From positions 1-53,698 of the forward strand of contig NZ_KQ954305.1 of assembly GCF_001519055.1 (NCBI RefSeq): a stretch of 53,698 bases of DNA, in the 5' to 3' direction. Of this stretch, positions 46,904-53,698 are shown piece after piece. The stretch comes from Novosphingobium sp. Fuku2-ISO-50 (GTDB lineage Bacteria > Pseudomonadota > Alphaproteobacteria > Sphingomonadales > Sphingomonadaceae). A program made the position numbers and the translations under genes. The notes under the pieces were generated by a model. That model was not told the origin of the DNA and did no database searches. It saw only the letters and a program-made list of their open reading frames with translations. Each line of letters begins with the position of its first letter. Positions within the stretch are counted from its first letter, which is position 1.

Positions 46904-47350
46904 CTATGCGTAAAACGTGGTTGTCGAACCGGCGGGCGCCTGTTGCGTCTGGCTGGTGGTATCGGTTGCCAGGCTGCTCGCATCCTGCGTCGCGTTCGAC
47001 AGGCCGAGCGAAGACAGAAAACTGCTCGCCAGGCTCGCAAACGTCGTGCCGCCCGTCGTGCCGCCCGTCGTGGCGGAGGCACTGGTGCCGCTGGTCTGGC
47101 TGCTGTCGCTCGGCGCCGTATTGGTGCTGGATGACGATCCGCCGTGGTGGTGATGGTGATGCGTCGATGGCGTAGCGCTCGTGCCGCTCGCGGCGGCGGC
47201 GGGGGACGTGGCGGTGGTGGCCGCCGTCGCATTCGATGCGGTCGTGGTGCTGTCGGCATTGGCCGTTTCGACCTTTTGGACCGCAGTGCTCAGCATGGTC
47301 GACCAGTTGGTCGTGCCGAATGCCGATGATGTGCTGCTCTGGATAGTCAT
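46904..47350 (-). CDS. Ser/Thr/Ala-rich protein with natural hexahistidine
   Basis: A 148-residue low-complexity protein with no recognised family and no signal peptide. After a short ordered start (MTIQSSTSSAFGTTNWSTML) it is dominated by Thr/Ser/Ala, with six consecutive histidines near its middle (TPSTHHHHHHGGSSSS), followed by Gly/Ser/Thr repeats and a hydrophobic segment (FASLASSFLSSLGLS) near residue 115. The ATG at 47350 is preferred because a GGAG lies 7 nt upstream; an ATG at 47362 is in frame. The composition resembles exported or filament-tip/hook-type structural proteins, but nothing proves this. The histidine tract could bind metal. Confidence 0.6.
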   Translation of the reverse strand: MTIQSSTSSAFGTTNWSTMLSTAVQKVETANADSTTTASNATAATTATSPAAAASGTSATPSTHHHHHHGGSSSSTNTAPSDSSQTSGTSASATTGGTTGGTTFASLASSFLSSLGLSNATQDASSLATDTTSQTQQAPAGSTTTFYA

Positions 47351-47569
47351 GGCGTGCTCCATTGGGTTTCGGGCTGCCCGTGCCCGGTCCCTTTGCGCCG
47401 GCAGGTCCGCAAGGATCAGAACGGTATCGGTCCGCCGCGTTTAACCCGCGCGCATGGACCTGTTGCACAAACGCGCCACACGCGATGCCAAAGGTGCGCC
47501 GCAACATTCCTCCCGATGTCCGAAATCAGCCCGTTTTCCGTGTATTTTCGACATGCCCAGGCACCAAGA

Positions 47570-47593
47570 TTGCCAAGTTGAATCATTTGGCAA
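47570..47593. promoter_or_regulatory. operator-like inverted repeat upstream of TonB receptor
   Basis: TTGCCAA (47570-47576) and TTGGCAA (47587-47593) are perfect inverted repeats separated by 10 nt. A second short hairpin, CTCGAA-GAGT-TTCGAG (47626-47641), lies just before the ribosome-binding site. The rest of the 307-bp gap 47351-47657 shows no gene. The site is 65 bp upstream of the receptor start and could bind its regulator. Confidence 0.5.
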
Positions 47594-47657
47594 CATAACT
47601 GTCACAGGCATTTGTCAGGGCCCCTCTCGAAGAGTTTCGAGACAACAGGGGAATGAC

Positions 47658-50021
47658 ATGCCTAGCCACATGATCCGCCGCGCGGCGCTTTACGGAACCG
47701 CGATCGCGCTGTGCCTCGGTGCAGCGCCCGCCTTTGCCGCAGATGCACCCGCTCCGGCCGCCGACGCCGCCGACAACACCATCCGCAACACCGACGACAT
47801 CATCGTCACCGGCACCAAGGTAAACCAGGCCACGCCGATCACCGCGTCGGTCCATACCTTTGAACCGCAAGCGATCGTGTCGCGCTCGATCATCGAAAAC
47901 TCGATCGCCCCGACCGCCGACTACAGCCAGGTCATTTTGCTGACGCCCAGCGCCTCGCTCCTGCCGAGCAGCGGCAACGGCGTCGGCCTTGGCGATGCCA
48001 AGATTGTGCTGCGCGGGTTCAAGGACGGCCAGTACAACATGACCATCGACGGTGTCCCGTTTGGCGACACCAACGACCCGACGCACCATTCGACCTCGTA
48101 TTTCCCCAACGGCACGTATGACCGCATCATCGTCGATCGCGGCCCCGGCGGCGCGACCGATCTGGGCCAGGCAAGCTATGGCGGCCAGGTCCACCTCATC
48201 AGCCGCGAAGTGGAAAACAAGTTCTTCGTCGAAAACCAGTCGGTTTACGGCAGCTTTGACACCTGGATGGAACGCCTGACCGTCAACAGCGGCGAAATCA
48301 AGGCGCTCGGCGGGCTGAAACTGATGGGCGTTGGTGAATACAAGACCACCAATGGCGCCCTTACCCATGAAAGCGCCGACTGGACCAACTTGTTCGGCAA
48401 AGCCGAACTGCCGATCGGGAACAACGCCAAATTCACCTTCGTCGCCGCGTACAACCACAGCCCGTTCCATCAGTCCGACGCAGGTGGCGGTGCGACACAA
48501 GCGCAAATCAACATGTTCGGGCAGAATTTCGGCGGGGTCGATCCGAGCCAGGCGGCAGGATCGGGCTATACCAATGCCCGCACCGACTGGAACTGGGAAA
48601 TCAAGACCACCGACTTTGAAATCGCCCGGTTGCAATGGAATGTGGCCAGCAACATCGCGATCGACAACAAAGCCTACACGTATTTCTACAAGAACTTCAC
48701 GATTTCGACCACGGATTCGACTGACCCGTGCAACATCCTGTCAACCGCCACGCAGTGCAGCGGCAGCGCGTACAAGAACGCCAAGGCCCAAGGCACCGGC
48801 CTTGAAGGATCAGGCGGCGCGACGCTGAAGGGGGACATCCCGGGTTACAGCAAGCTCAACCAGTACCGCGTGCTTGGCGACATCCTGCAAACCACCTGGA
48901 CCAATTCGCTTGGCATCCTGAAGGTGGGGGCGTGGTACGAACACGCCGAAACCAAGCGCTACCGCTATTTCTACGACTTCACCAGCGCCTCGGCTGCCGG
49001 TGGGCTTGGTGACGAATATTTCAACGCCTCGATCATGAACAACGGTTCGAACTGGTCGTGGGACCAAAAGACCAGCACCGGCTTCGTCGAAGCGAATGGC
49101 ACGCCGCTGCCCGCCTATCTCAACTTCGACGAGCATAGCGGTTGGAACCAGATCCAGTTCTTTGGCGAAATGGCATTCAAGCTGCTTGATGACAAGCTGA
49201 CGCTGACGCCGGGCGTAAAGAGCATGGTGTTTACCCGCTTCATCGACACCCCGATTGCCGCACAATCGTCGCGTCACAGCCTCTACGACCATCAGAACTA
49301 CAAGCCGACACTGCCCTATGCGACGATCAACTATCTGATCCAGCCAAACCTGTCGATCTATGGCCAGTTCGCCAAGGGCTTCGTCATCCCGTCGCTTTCA
49401 AACAGCCTGGAATCCTCGGGCGCGAACAACGCATTGGTTCCCGTCGTTCCGGTGCCGACCAAGACGACGAACTGGCAGACGGGGATGGTCTATGCCGGCA
49501 ACCGGATTAATGTTGACGTCGACGGCTACTACATCCTTGCCAGCAACTCGACCGCCGTCGACCCGACAAACCCGAACGTGCAGGTGCTCAACGCCAACCC
49601 GGCGCGGTACGAAGGCCTCGAAGGCCAGATCAGCTATGTCATTCTGCCGCACCTGACTGCGCTGGCCAACGCCACGATCATGTCATCCAAGGACGAAACG
49701 ACCCATCTGTGGCTGCCAAGTTCGCCGACCAACACGGAAACGCTGGGCCTGCTCTATAACAACGGCATCTTCAACTTCAGCTTCATCGAAAAATTCACCG
49801 GTCGGCAATATGCGGATTCGGCCAACCAGGTGCCGGTTGCCGCCTATGATTACGGCATCCTGTCGGCCAGCGCGAAGTGGAAAAACTACACGCTCGGCCT
49901 TTCGGTAACCAACGTGTTCAACAATCAACCAGTGACTTCGATCGGGGGATCAACGGCGCTGCCGCTGTATATCTTCCAGACCCGACGGTCGTTCCAGGCG
50001 TCCTTCAAGGCGCGCTTCTGA
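47658..50021 (+). CDS. TonB-dependent outer-membrane receptor
   Basis: A 787-residue TonB-dependent transporter. The signal peptide ends in GAAPAFAA-DAPA. A TonB-box-like sequence (DDIIVTGTKV) lies near residue 50. The plug domain (AKIVLRGFKDGQYNMTIDGV and IIVDRGPGGATDLGQASYGG) and a long beta-barrel ending in an aromatic residue (ARF) follow. The ATG at 47658 has an aggggaa ribosome-binding site. The ligand cannot be told from sequence: there are no neighbouring transport genes, and the nearest gene is a glycosyltransferase. A spaced inverted repeat upstream suggests dedicated regulation. Confidence 0.93.
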   Translation: MPSHMIRRAALYGTAIALCLGAAPAFAADAPAPAADAADNTIRNTDDIIVTGTKVNQATPITASVHTFEPQAIVSRSIIENSIAPTADYSQVILLTPSASLLPSSGNGVGLGDAKIVLRGFKDGQYNMTIDGVPFGDTNDPTHHSTSYFPNGTYDRIIVDRGPGGATDLGQASYGGQVHLISREVENKFFVENQSVYGSFDTWMERLTVNSGEIKALGGLKLMGVGEYKTTNGALTHESADWTNLFGKAELPIGNNAKFTFVAAYNHSPFHQSDAGGGATQAQINMFGQNFGGVDPSQAAGSGYTNARTDWNWEIKTTDFEIARLQWNVASNIAIDNKAYTYFYKNFTISTTDSTDPCNILSTATQCSGSAYKNAKAQGTGLEGSGGATLKGDIPGYSKLNQYRVLGDILQTTWTNSLGILKVGAWYEHAETKRYRYFYDFTSASAAGGLGDEYFNASIMNNGSNWSWDQKTSTGFVEANGTPLPAYLNFDEHSGWNQIQFFGEMAFKLLDDKLTLTPGVKSMVFTRFIDTPIAAQSSRHSLYDHQNYKPTLPYATINYLIQPNLSIYGQFAKGFVIPSLSNSLESSGANNALVPVVPVPTKTTNWQTGMVYAGNRINVDVDGYYILASNSTAVDPTNPNVQVLNANPARYEGLEGQISYVILPHLTALANATIMSSKDETTHLWLPSSPTNTETLGLLYNNGIFNFSFIEKFTGRQYADSANQVPVAAYDYGILSASAKWKNYTLGLSVTNVFNNQPVTSIGGSTALPLYIFQTRRSFQASFKARF

Positions 50022-50173
50022 TCAAAACCTGATCGCGATACGCGCAGTATAACGGAACCGGGTCGCCCCACAGCGGCCCGGTTTCGGCGTATCGAGCCCC
50101 GCAGACGACGGACCGCGCGGCCAAAATGTCGACAGGGCGCGACAAGCCGCACCAACCCGGTTATGGGCGCGCC

Positions 50174-51394
50174 ATGCAATTGACACCATCCACTCCGGAT
50201 CAGCCGCAGGCAAGCGGCACAACCCCGTTGCCCACAGGGCCTGACCTGTCTTCACTGCGCGTCGCGCTGTTCAGCGGCAATTACAACTATGTGCGCGATG
50301 GCGCGAACCAGGCGCTCAACCGGCTGGTCGGCTATCTCCTGCGTCAGGGCGCGGCGGTGCGTGTCTATGCGCCGGTGGTGGAAAACCCCGCGTTCGAGCC
50401 GACCGGCGATCTGATCGATATTCCCGCGCTGCCCTTGCCCGGCCGCAGCGAATACCGCATCCCCTTTGCGCTGGGGCGGCGCGCGCGGCGCGATCTGGCC
50501 GCCTTTGCGCCCAATGTCGTGCATGTCTCGTCGCCCGATGTCGCCGGCCACCGCGCAGTATCGTGGGCGCGGCGGCGGCATCTGTCGGTGCTGGCGAGCG
50601 TCCACACCCGTTTCGACACGTATCCGCGCTATTACAACCTCGCCTGGATCGAGCCGATACTGACCGCGATCCTGCGCCGGTTTTACCGCCGCTGCGACGC
50701 GCTCGTCGCGCCGTCGGAATCGATGGCGCAAGTCCTGCGCGATCAGCGGATGAACTATGACATCTCGCTATGGTCGCGCGGGGTCGATCGCGACATCTTT
50801 CACCCCGGCCGCCGCGACATGGCCTGGCGCCGGAGCCTCGGCATCGGCGATGATGACGTCGTGGTCGGCTTTCTCGGCCGGCTGGTGATGGAAAAAGGCC
50901 TCGATGTCTTTGCCGACGCGATCGATGACCTGACACGGCGCGGCTTTGCGCACAAAGTCATGGTCATCGGCGAAGGCCCGGCGCGCGCCTGGTTTGAGGC
51001 GCGCCTGCCGGGCGCGGTATTCGTCGGGTTTCAGGGCGGGGCCGATCTGGGCCGCGCGGTCGCCTCGATGGACGTGCTGTTCAACCCGTCGATCACGGAA
51101 ACCTTTGGCAATGTGACGCTCGAGGCGATGGCTTGCGCCCTGCCCGTTGTCGCCGCCGAAGCCACCGGCAGCGAAAGCCTGGTTGAAAATCACGTCAACG
51201 GACGGCTGATCCGCCCCGGCGCGATCCATTCCTTTGCCGAAGCGCTGCGCGCCTATGTCGTCGACCCCGCTTTGCGCGCGCGCCACGGCGCCGCCGGCGA
51301 AGCGCGCAGCCTCGATTTCAGCTGGGACCGCATCAACCAGGCCGTTGCCGAAACCTATTTGCGGCTTATCCGCCAAAAACAGGCGCCGCGCTGA
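50174..51394 (+). CDS. glycosyltransferase family 4-type (GT1 superfamily)
   Basis: A 406-residue GT-B glycosyltransferase. The acceptor-side domain has ALFSGNYNYVRDGANQALNR and HVSSPDVAGHRAVSWAR, and the nucleotide-sugar domain has VGFLGRLVMEKGLDVFADAI and the EX7E-type motif in NPSITETFGNVTLEAMACALP. This resembles alpha-mannosyl- or glucosyltransferases that build glycolipids or glycans. ATG 50174 is preferred; the ATG at 50126 is in frame. It is preceded by a 152-bp gap after the TonB receptor. A strong hairpin at 51395-51421 closes it. Confidence 0.92.
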   Translation: MQLTPSTPDQPQASGTTPLPTGPDLSSLRVALFSGNYNYVRDGANQALNRLVGYLLRQGAAVRVYAPVVENPAFEPTGDLIDIPALPLPGRSEYRIPFALGRRARRDLAAFAPNVVHVSSPDVAGHRAVSWARRRHLSVLASVHTRFDTYPRYYNLAWIEPILTAILRRFYRRCDALVAPSESMAQVLRDQRMNYDISLWSRGVDRDIFHPGRRDMAWRRSLGIGDDDVVVGFLGRLVMEKGLDVFADAIDDLTRRGFAHKVMVIGEGPARAWFEARLPGAVFVGFQGGADLGRAVASMDVLFNPSITETFGNVTLEAMACALPVVAAEATGSESLVENHVNGRLIRPGAIHSFAEALRAYVVDPALRARHGAAGEARSLDFSWDRINQAVAETYLRLIRQKQAPR

Positions 51395-51421
51395 CTCCTC
51401 CCCCATTTGCGGGGGGAGGAG
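51395..51421. terminator. bidirectional hairpin terminator
   Basis: CTCCTCCCCC (51395-51404) pairs with GGGGGAGGAG (51412-51421), a 10-bp perfect stem with a 7-nt loop, between the convergent glycosyltransferase and padR genes. It has no long T-run, so it may act together with other factors. Confidence 0.6.
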
Positions 51422-51426
51422 CATGA

Positions 51427-52095
51427 CTACAGGCGCTCGATGCGGCGCGCGGCTTCGTCGAGGATGTCGGCGATGGCGTGCGCCACGCTGTCGTCAAACC
51501 CGGCGGCAAAGACCCGGCCCCTGAGCGCCAGTTTCAGATTGGCCATGGCGCGCATGACCGGCGGGCTTGCCTCGCGGCTGGTGGCATCGGCCAGCGCCTG
51601 CAACCGGGCGATGATCGCGGCGATGTCTCCGGCGCGCGCTTCGACCTCGGCGCGACCGGCGTCGGTCGCGACAAACGCCTTGCGCGCGCCCTCGCCCGGG
51701 GCCTCGGCAATCAGCCCTTCATCAACGAGCAACGACAGCGTCGGATAGACCACCCCCGGACTGGGCGCATAGGCCCCGCCGGTCAGCTCTTCGACCGCCT
51801 TGATCAGGTCATAGCCATGGCGGCTTTCGCGGGTCAGCAGGCTGAGCAGCAGCAGGCGCAATTCGCCCTGGGCAAACATCCTCCTGCCGCGACCGCCGCC
51901 AAAGCCGCCATGCCCGCGATGCCGGCCTTCGCCGCCAAAGTCATCGCCGGGGCCGCCGTGCCGCCCAAACGGACCGCCACGGCCTTCGCCACGCATGAAT
52001 CCCATGCCGAACATCCGTCCGGACCGGACCATCATCCGCGCCGCATCGGCGCAAGTCTTGCGATCGTCGTGCGACCGCCATTTTTCGAAACGCAT
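51427..52095 (-). CDS. PadR-family regulator with Gly/His-rich N-terminus (YqjI-like)
   Basis: A 222-residue transcriptional repressor. Residues about 28-71 are extremely rich in Gly, Arg and His (GMGFMRGEGRGGPFGRHGG, GRHRGHGGFGGGRGRR), like the metal-binding extension of E. coli YqjI. The PadR winged helix follows (ELRLLLLSLLTRESRHGYDL and YAPSPGVVYPTLSLLVDEGL), then a dimerisation helix. The start at 52095 has an AAGGAG ribosome-binding site. YqjI is a nickel/iron-responsive repressor of a siderophore reductase; here only the architecture supports a metal role. A perfect palindrome lies in its own promoter region (52122-52133). Confidence 0.88.
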   Translation of the reverse strand: MRFEKWRSHDDRKTCADAARMMVRSGRMFGMGFMRGEGRGGPFGRHGGPGDDFGGEGRHRGHGGFGGGRGRRMFAQGELRLLLLSLLTRESRHGYDLIKAVEELTGGAYAPSPGVVYPTLSLLVDEGLIAEAPGEGARKAFVATDAGRAEVEARAGDIAAIIARLQALADATSREASPPVMRAMANLKLALRGRVFAAGFDDSVAHAIADILDEAARRIERL

Positions 52096-52121
52096 AAATC
52101 TCCTTTCGATTCGATGGGTCT

Positions 52122-52133
52122 AAGATATATCTT
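52122..52133. promoter_or_regulatory. palindromic operator between padR and rarA
   Basis: AAGATATATCTT is a perfect 12-bp palindrome, AT-rich against a GC-rich background, 27 bp upstream of the padR-family start and 65 bp upstream of rarA. PadR proteins usually repress their own gene through such a palindrome, so this is the likely autoregulatory site. Confidence 0.6.
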
Positions 52134-52197
52134 TATGGCGATACCACAAGCCCCCGATGGTAAATTTGCGTTCGCAGTCTATATCGGGCCTCAGACC

Positions 52198-53523
52198 ATG
52201 TCCGACCTGTTTGCCCCATCCCCGTCCGACGAGCCCAGCGCCCGCGCCGCCCTCAGCCCCGAGCAGGAGCCGCTGGCCGAACGTCTGCGCCCAAAACGGC
52301 TGGCCGATATCATCGGACAGGATCATCTGACCGGCCCCGATGGCGCGATCGGGCGCATGGTTGCGGCGGGCAAGCTGTCATCGATGATCCTGTGGGGGCC
52401 GCCGGGCACGGGCAAGACCAGTATCGCGCGCCTGCTCGCCGATGCCGTGGGCATGCGCTATGTCTCGATCAGCGCGGTATTTTCGGGCGTCGCCGATCTG
52501 CGCAAGGCCTTTGCCGAGGCCGAAAGCATGGCCTCGCTCGGCCGCCGCACGCTGTTGTTCGTCGACGAAATTCATCGTTTCAACCGCGCGCAGCAGGACG
52601 GATTCCTGCCCTATGTGGAGCGCGGCACGGTGACACTGATCGGCGCGACGACCGAAAATCCCAGCTTCGCGCTCAACGCCGCGCTGCTCAGCCGCGCGCA
52701 AGTGCTGATCCTCCATCGGCTCGATGCCGCCGCGCTGCCCCGGCTGCTCGCCCGCGTCGAGGACGAAACCGGCGTCCCCCTGCCGCTGACCCCGGCGGCG
52801 CGCGAGGCATTGGTCGCATCAGCCGATGGCGACGGGCGCTTTTTGATCAATCAGGCCGAAACGCTGCTCGACGTGTCGCTGCCCGCGCCGCTCGATCCGG
52901 CGGGCCTGTCGAAATTCCTGATGCGGCGCATGGCGGTCTACGACAAGGACCGCGACGGGCATTACAACCTGATCTCGGCGCTGCACAAATCCTTGCGCGG
53001 ATCGGACGCCCAGGCCGCGCTCTATTATCTCGCGCGGATGCTGGTGGCGGGCGAAGACCCGATGTTCGTGCTGCGCCGCCTGGTCCGCTTTGCCAGCGAA
53101 GACATCGGCCTTGCCGATCCGCAAGCGCTGATCCAGTGCCTTGCCGCCAAGGATGCCTATGATTTCCTCGGCAGCCCCGAAGGCGAACTGGCGATCGTGC
53201 AGGCCTGCCTCTATTGCGCGACCGCGCCCAAATCGAATGCCGCCTATCTCGCGCAAAAGGCCGCCTTTGCCAGCGCGCGCGAAACCGGATCACTCAGCCC
53301 CCCGGCCAACATCCTCAACGCGCCGACCAAGCTGATGAAGGACATCGGCTATGGCGCGAACTACGCCTACGATCACGACGCGCCCGACGGCTTTTCCGGT
53401 GCCGACTATTGGCCCGAAGGCATGGCGCGCCAGACCTTTTACCGCCCGGTCGAGCGCGGATTCGAACGCGAAGTCATCCGCCGCCTCGAATGGTGGGAAA
53501 AACGGCGCCAGGACCGCGCATGA
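52198..53523 (+). CDS. rarA: replication-associated recombination protein A (RarA/MgsA)
   Basis: A 441-residue AAA+ ATPase related to clamp-loader subunits and eukaryotic WRNIP1 that acts at stalled replication forks. The start has LAERLRPKRLADIIGQDHL, Walker A is GPPGTGKT at 67-74, Walker B is LLFVDEIHRFN, and sensor 1 is IGATTENPSFALNAALLSRA. The C-terminal domain has YNLISALHKSLRGSDAQAAL and YYLARMLVAGEDP, the RarA-type tetramerisation region. The ATG at 52198 is chosen as the family start; a longer open frame upstream is antisense to padR. The gene is complete; 53524-53698 has no supported gene. Confidence 0.95.
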   Translation: MSDLFAPSPSDEPSARAALSPEQEPLAERLRPKRLADIIGQDHLTGPDGAIGRMVAAGKLSSMILWGPPGTGKTSIARLLADAVGMRYVSISAVFSGVADLRKAFAEAESMASLGRRTLLFVDEIHRFNRAQQDGFLPYVERGTVTLIGATTENPSFALNAALLSRAQVLILHRLDAAALPRLLARVEDETGVPLPLTPAAREALVASADGDGRFLINQAETLLDVSLPAPLDPAGLSKFLMRRMAVYDKDRDGHYNLISALHKSLRGSDAQAALYYLARMLVAGEDPMFVLRRLVRFASEDIGLADPQALIQCLAAKDAYDFLGSPEGELAIVQACLYCATAPKSNAAYLAQKAAFASARETGSLSPPANILNAPTKLMKDIGYGANYAYDHDAPDGFSGADYWPEGMARQTFYRPVERGFEREVIRRLEWWEKRRQDRA

Positions 53524-53616
53524 CGCGCCATCCAAAAGCCCCTCCCCGCGCGGGGCCACTCGATTTCCCATCGCAAGTGCGTCTGTTTTCATGGATCGGC
53601 ATAATCTGAATCCGCT

Positions 53617-53639
53617 CGTCCTGAGCCTGTCGAAGGACG
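53617..53639. repeat. REP-like palindrome, TGAGCCTGTCGAAGGAC type
   Basis: CGTCCT-GAGCCTGTCGA-AGGACG forms a 6-bp stem with an 11-nt loop. I recall closely related palindromes being dispersed in many copies in sphingomonad and other proteobacterial genomes between genes. Only one copy is in the window. Confidence 0.55.
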
Positions 53640-53698
53640 CGCGCGCCATCTGTGGCAGGCGATGGGACACGTGCGCCCGGCAGCCCCGGCGCGCATCC

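Noticed and set aside
53520..53609. 29-codon frame overlapping the rarA stop (ATGA)
   Set aside because: Too short, no domain, ends in a GC hairpin and REP-like DNA; not supported as a gene.

Overview
The window looks like a chromosomal segment of a GC-rich alphaproteobacterium, most likely Sphingomonadales (Novosphingobium/Sphingomonas type). The basis is protein-level resemblance: the compact 2-oxoglutarate dehydrogenase E1 start, the CPVS variant of the first UvrA zinc motif, a stand-alone crtZ carotenoid hydroxylase, SleB-type hydrolases, and a GTTC-N7-GTTC SOS box of the alphaproteobacterial type. No rRNA, tRNA, CRISPR array or intact insertion sequence was seen.

Layout. 0.1-2.4 kb (minus strand): a remnant of a large haemagglutinin/CDI-type exoprotein tail, an overlapping small membrane protein that could be its immunity partner, and an orphan HigA-like regulator. 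2.5-6.8 kb: a KdpDE-like two-component pair whose kinase lacks the usual cytoplasmic K+/USP sensor half, divergent from the potassium importer kup. 6.9-11.4 kb: a class III CoA-transferase, modABC (molybdate uptake), a secreted CPYC thioredoxin-fold protein and a peptidoglycan-binding protein. 11.4-16.1 kb: uvrA with an SOS box, a toxin-first RelE/HTH toxin-antitoxin pair, and an AT-richer lipoprotein gene broken by two adjacent palindromic mini-elements. 16.1-20.7 kb: btuB-btuF-btuC-btuD (vitamin B12 uptake), all translationally coupled. 21.0-23 kb: a SleB-like cell wall hydrolase, a 15-bp tandem repeat and a small conserved-looking protein.

23.3-30.2 kb is a TCA-cycle block: mdh, sucA, sucB, lpdA, closed by a very strong intrinsic terminator. 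30.5-34.0 kb (minus) holds leuC, a 64-residue membrane protein, leuD and a quinone oxidoreductase. Then crtZ and sufE converge. 35.0-38.2 kb is a phage-shock (Psp) locus: pspF on the plus strand, and divergently a sigma-54 promoter driving a 58-residue membrane protein, pspA, pspB, pspC and a further coiled-coil membrane protein. recF follows pspF by 3 nt. 39.2-43.2 kb: a GDSL lipoprotein and a YbbA/YbbP-type ABC exporter. 43.2-44.7 kb: parDE and two tandem DUF805 membrane proteins. 45.0-53.5 kb: typA/bipA, a Ser/Thr-rich protein with a natural hexahistidine, a TonB-dependent receptor, a family 4-type glycosyltransferase, a YqjI-like PadR regulator with a palindromic operator, and rarA.

The most interesting points are the sigma-54 psp operon with an undescribed small first gene, the double palindromic element inserted at CTAG inside a lipoprotein gene, the possible orphan toxin/immunity module at the left edge, and the potassium-regulation locus in which a sensor-less KdpD faces kup instead of kdpFABC. 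All functional assignments rest on recognising protein families by eye; no database search was possible.
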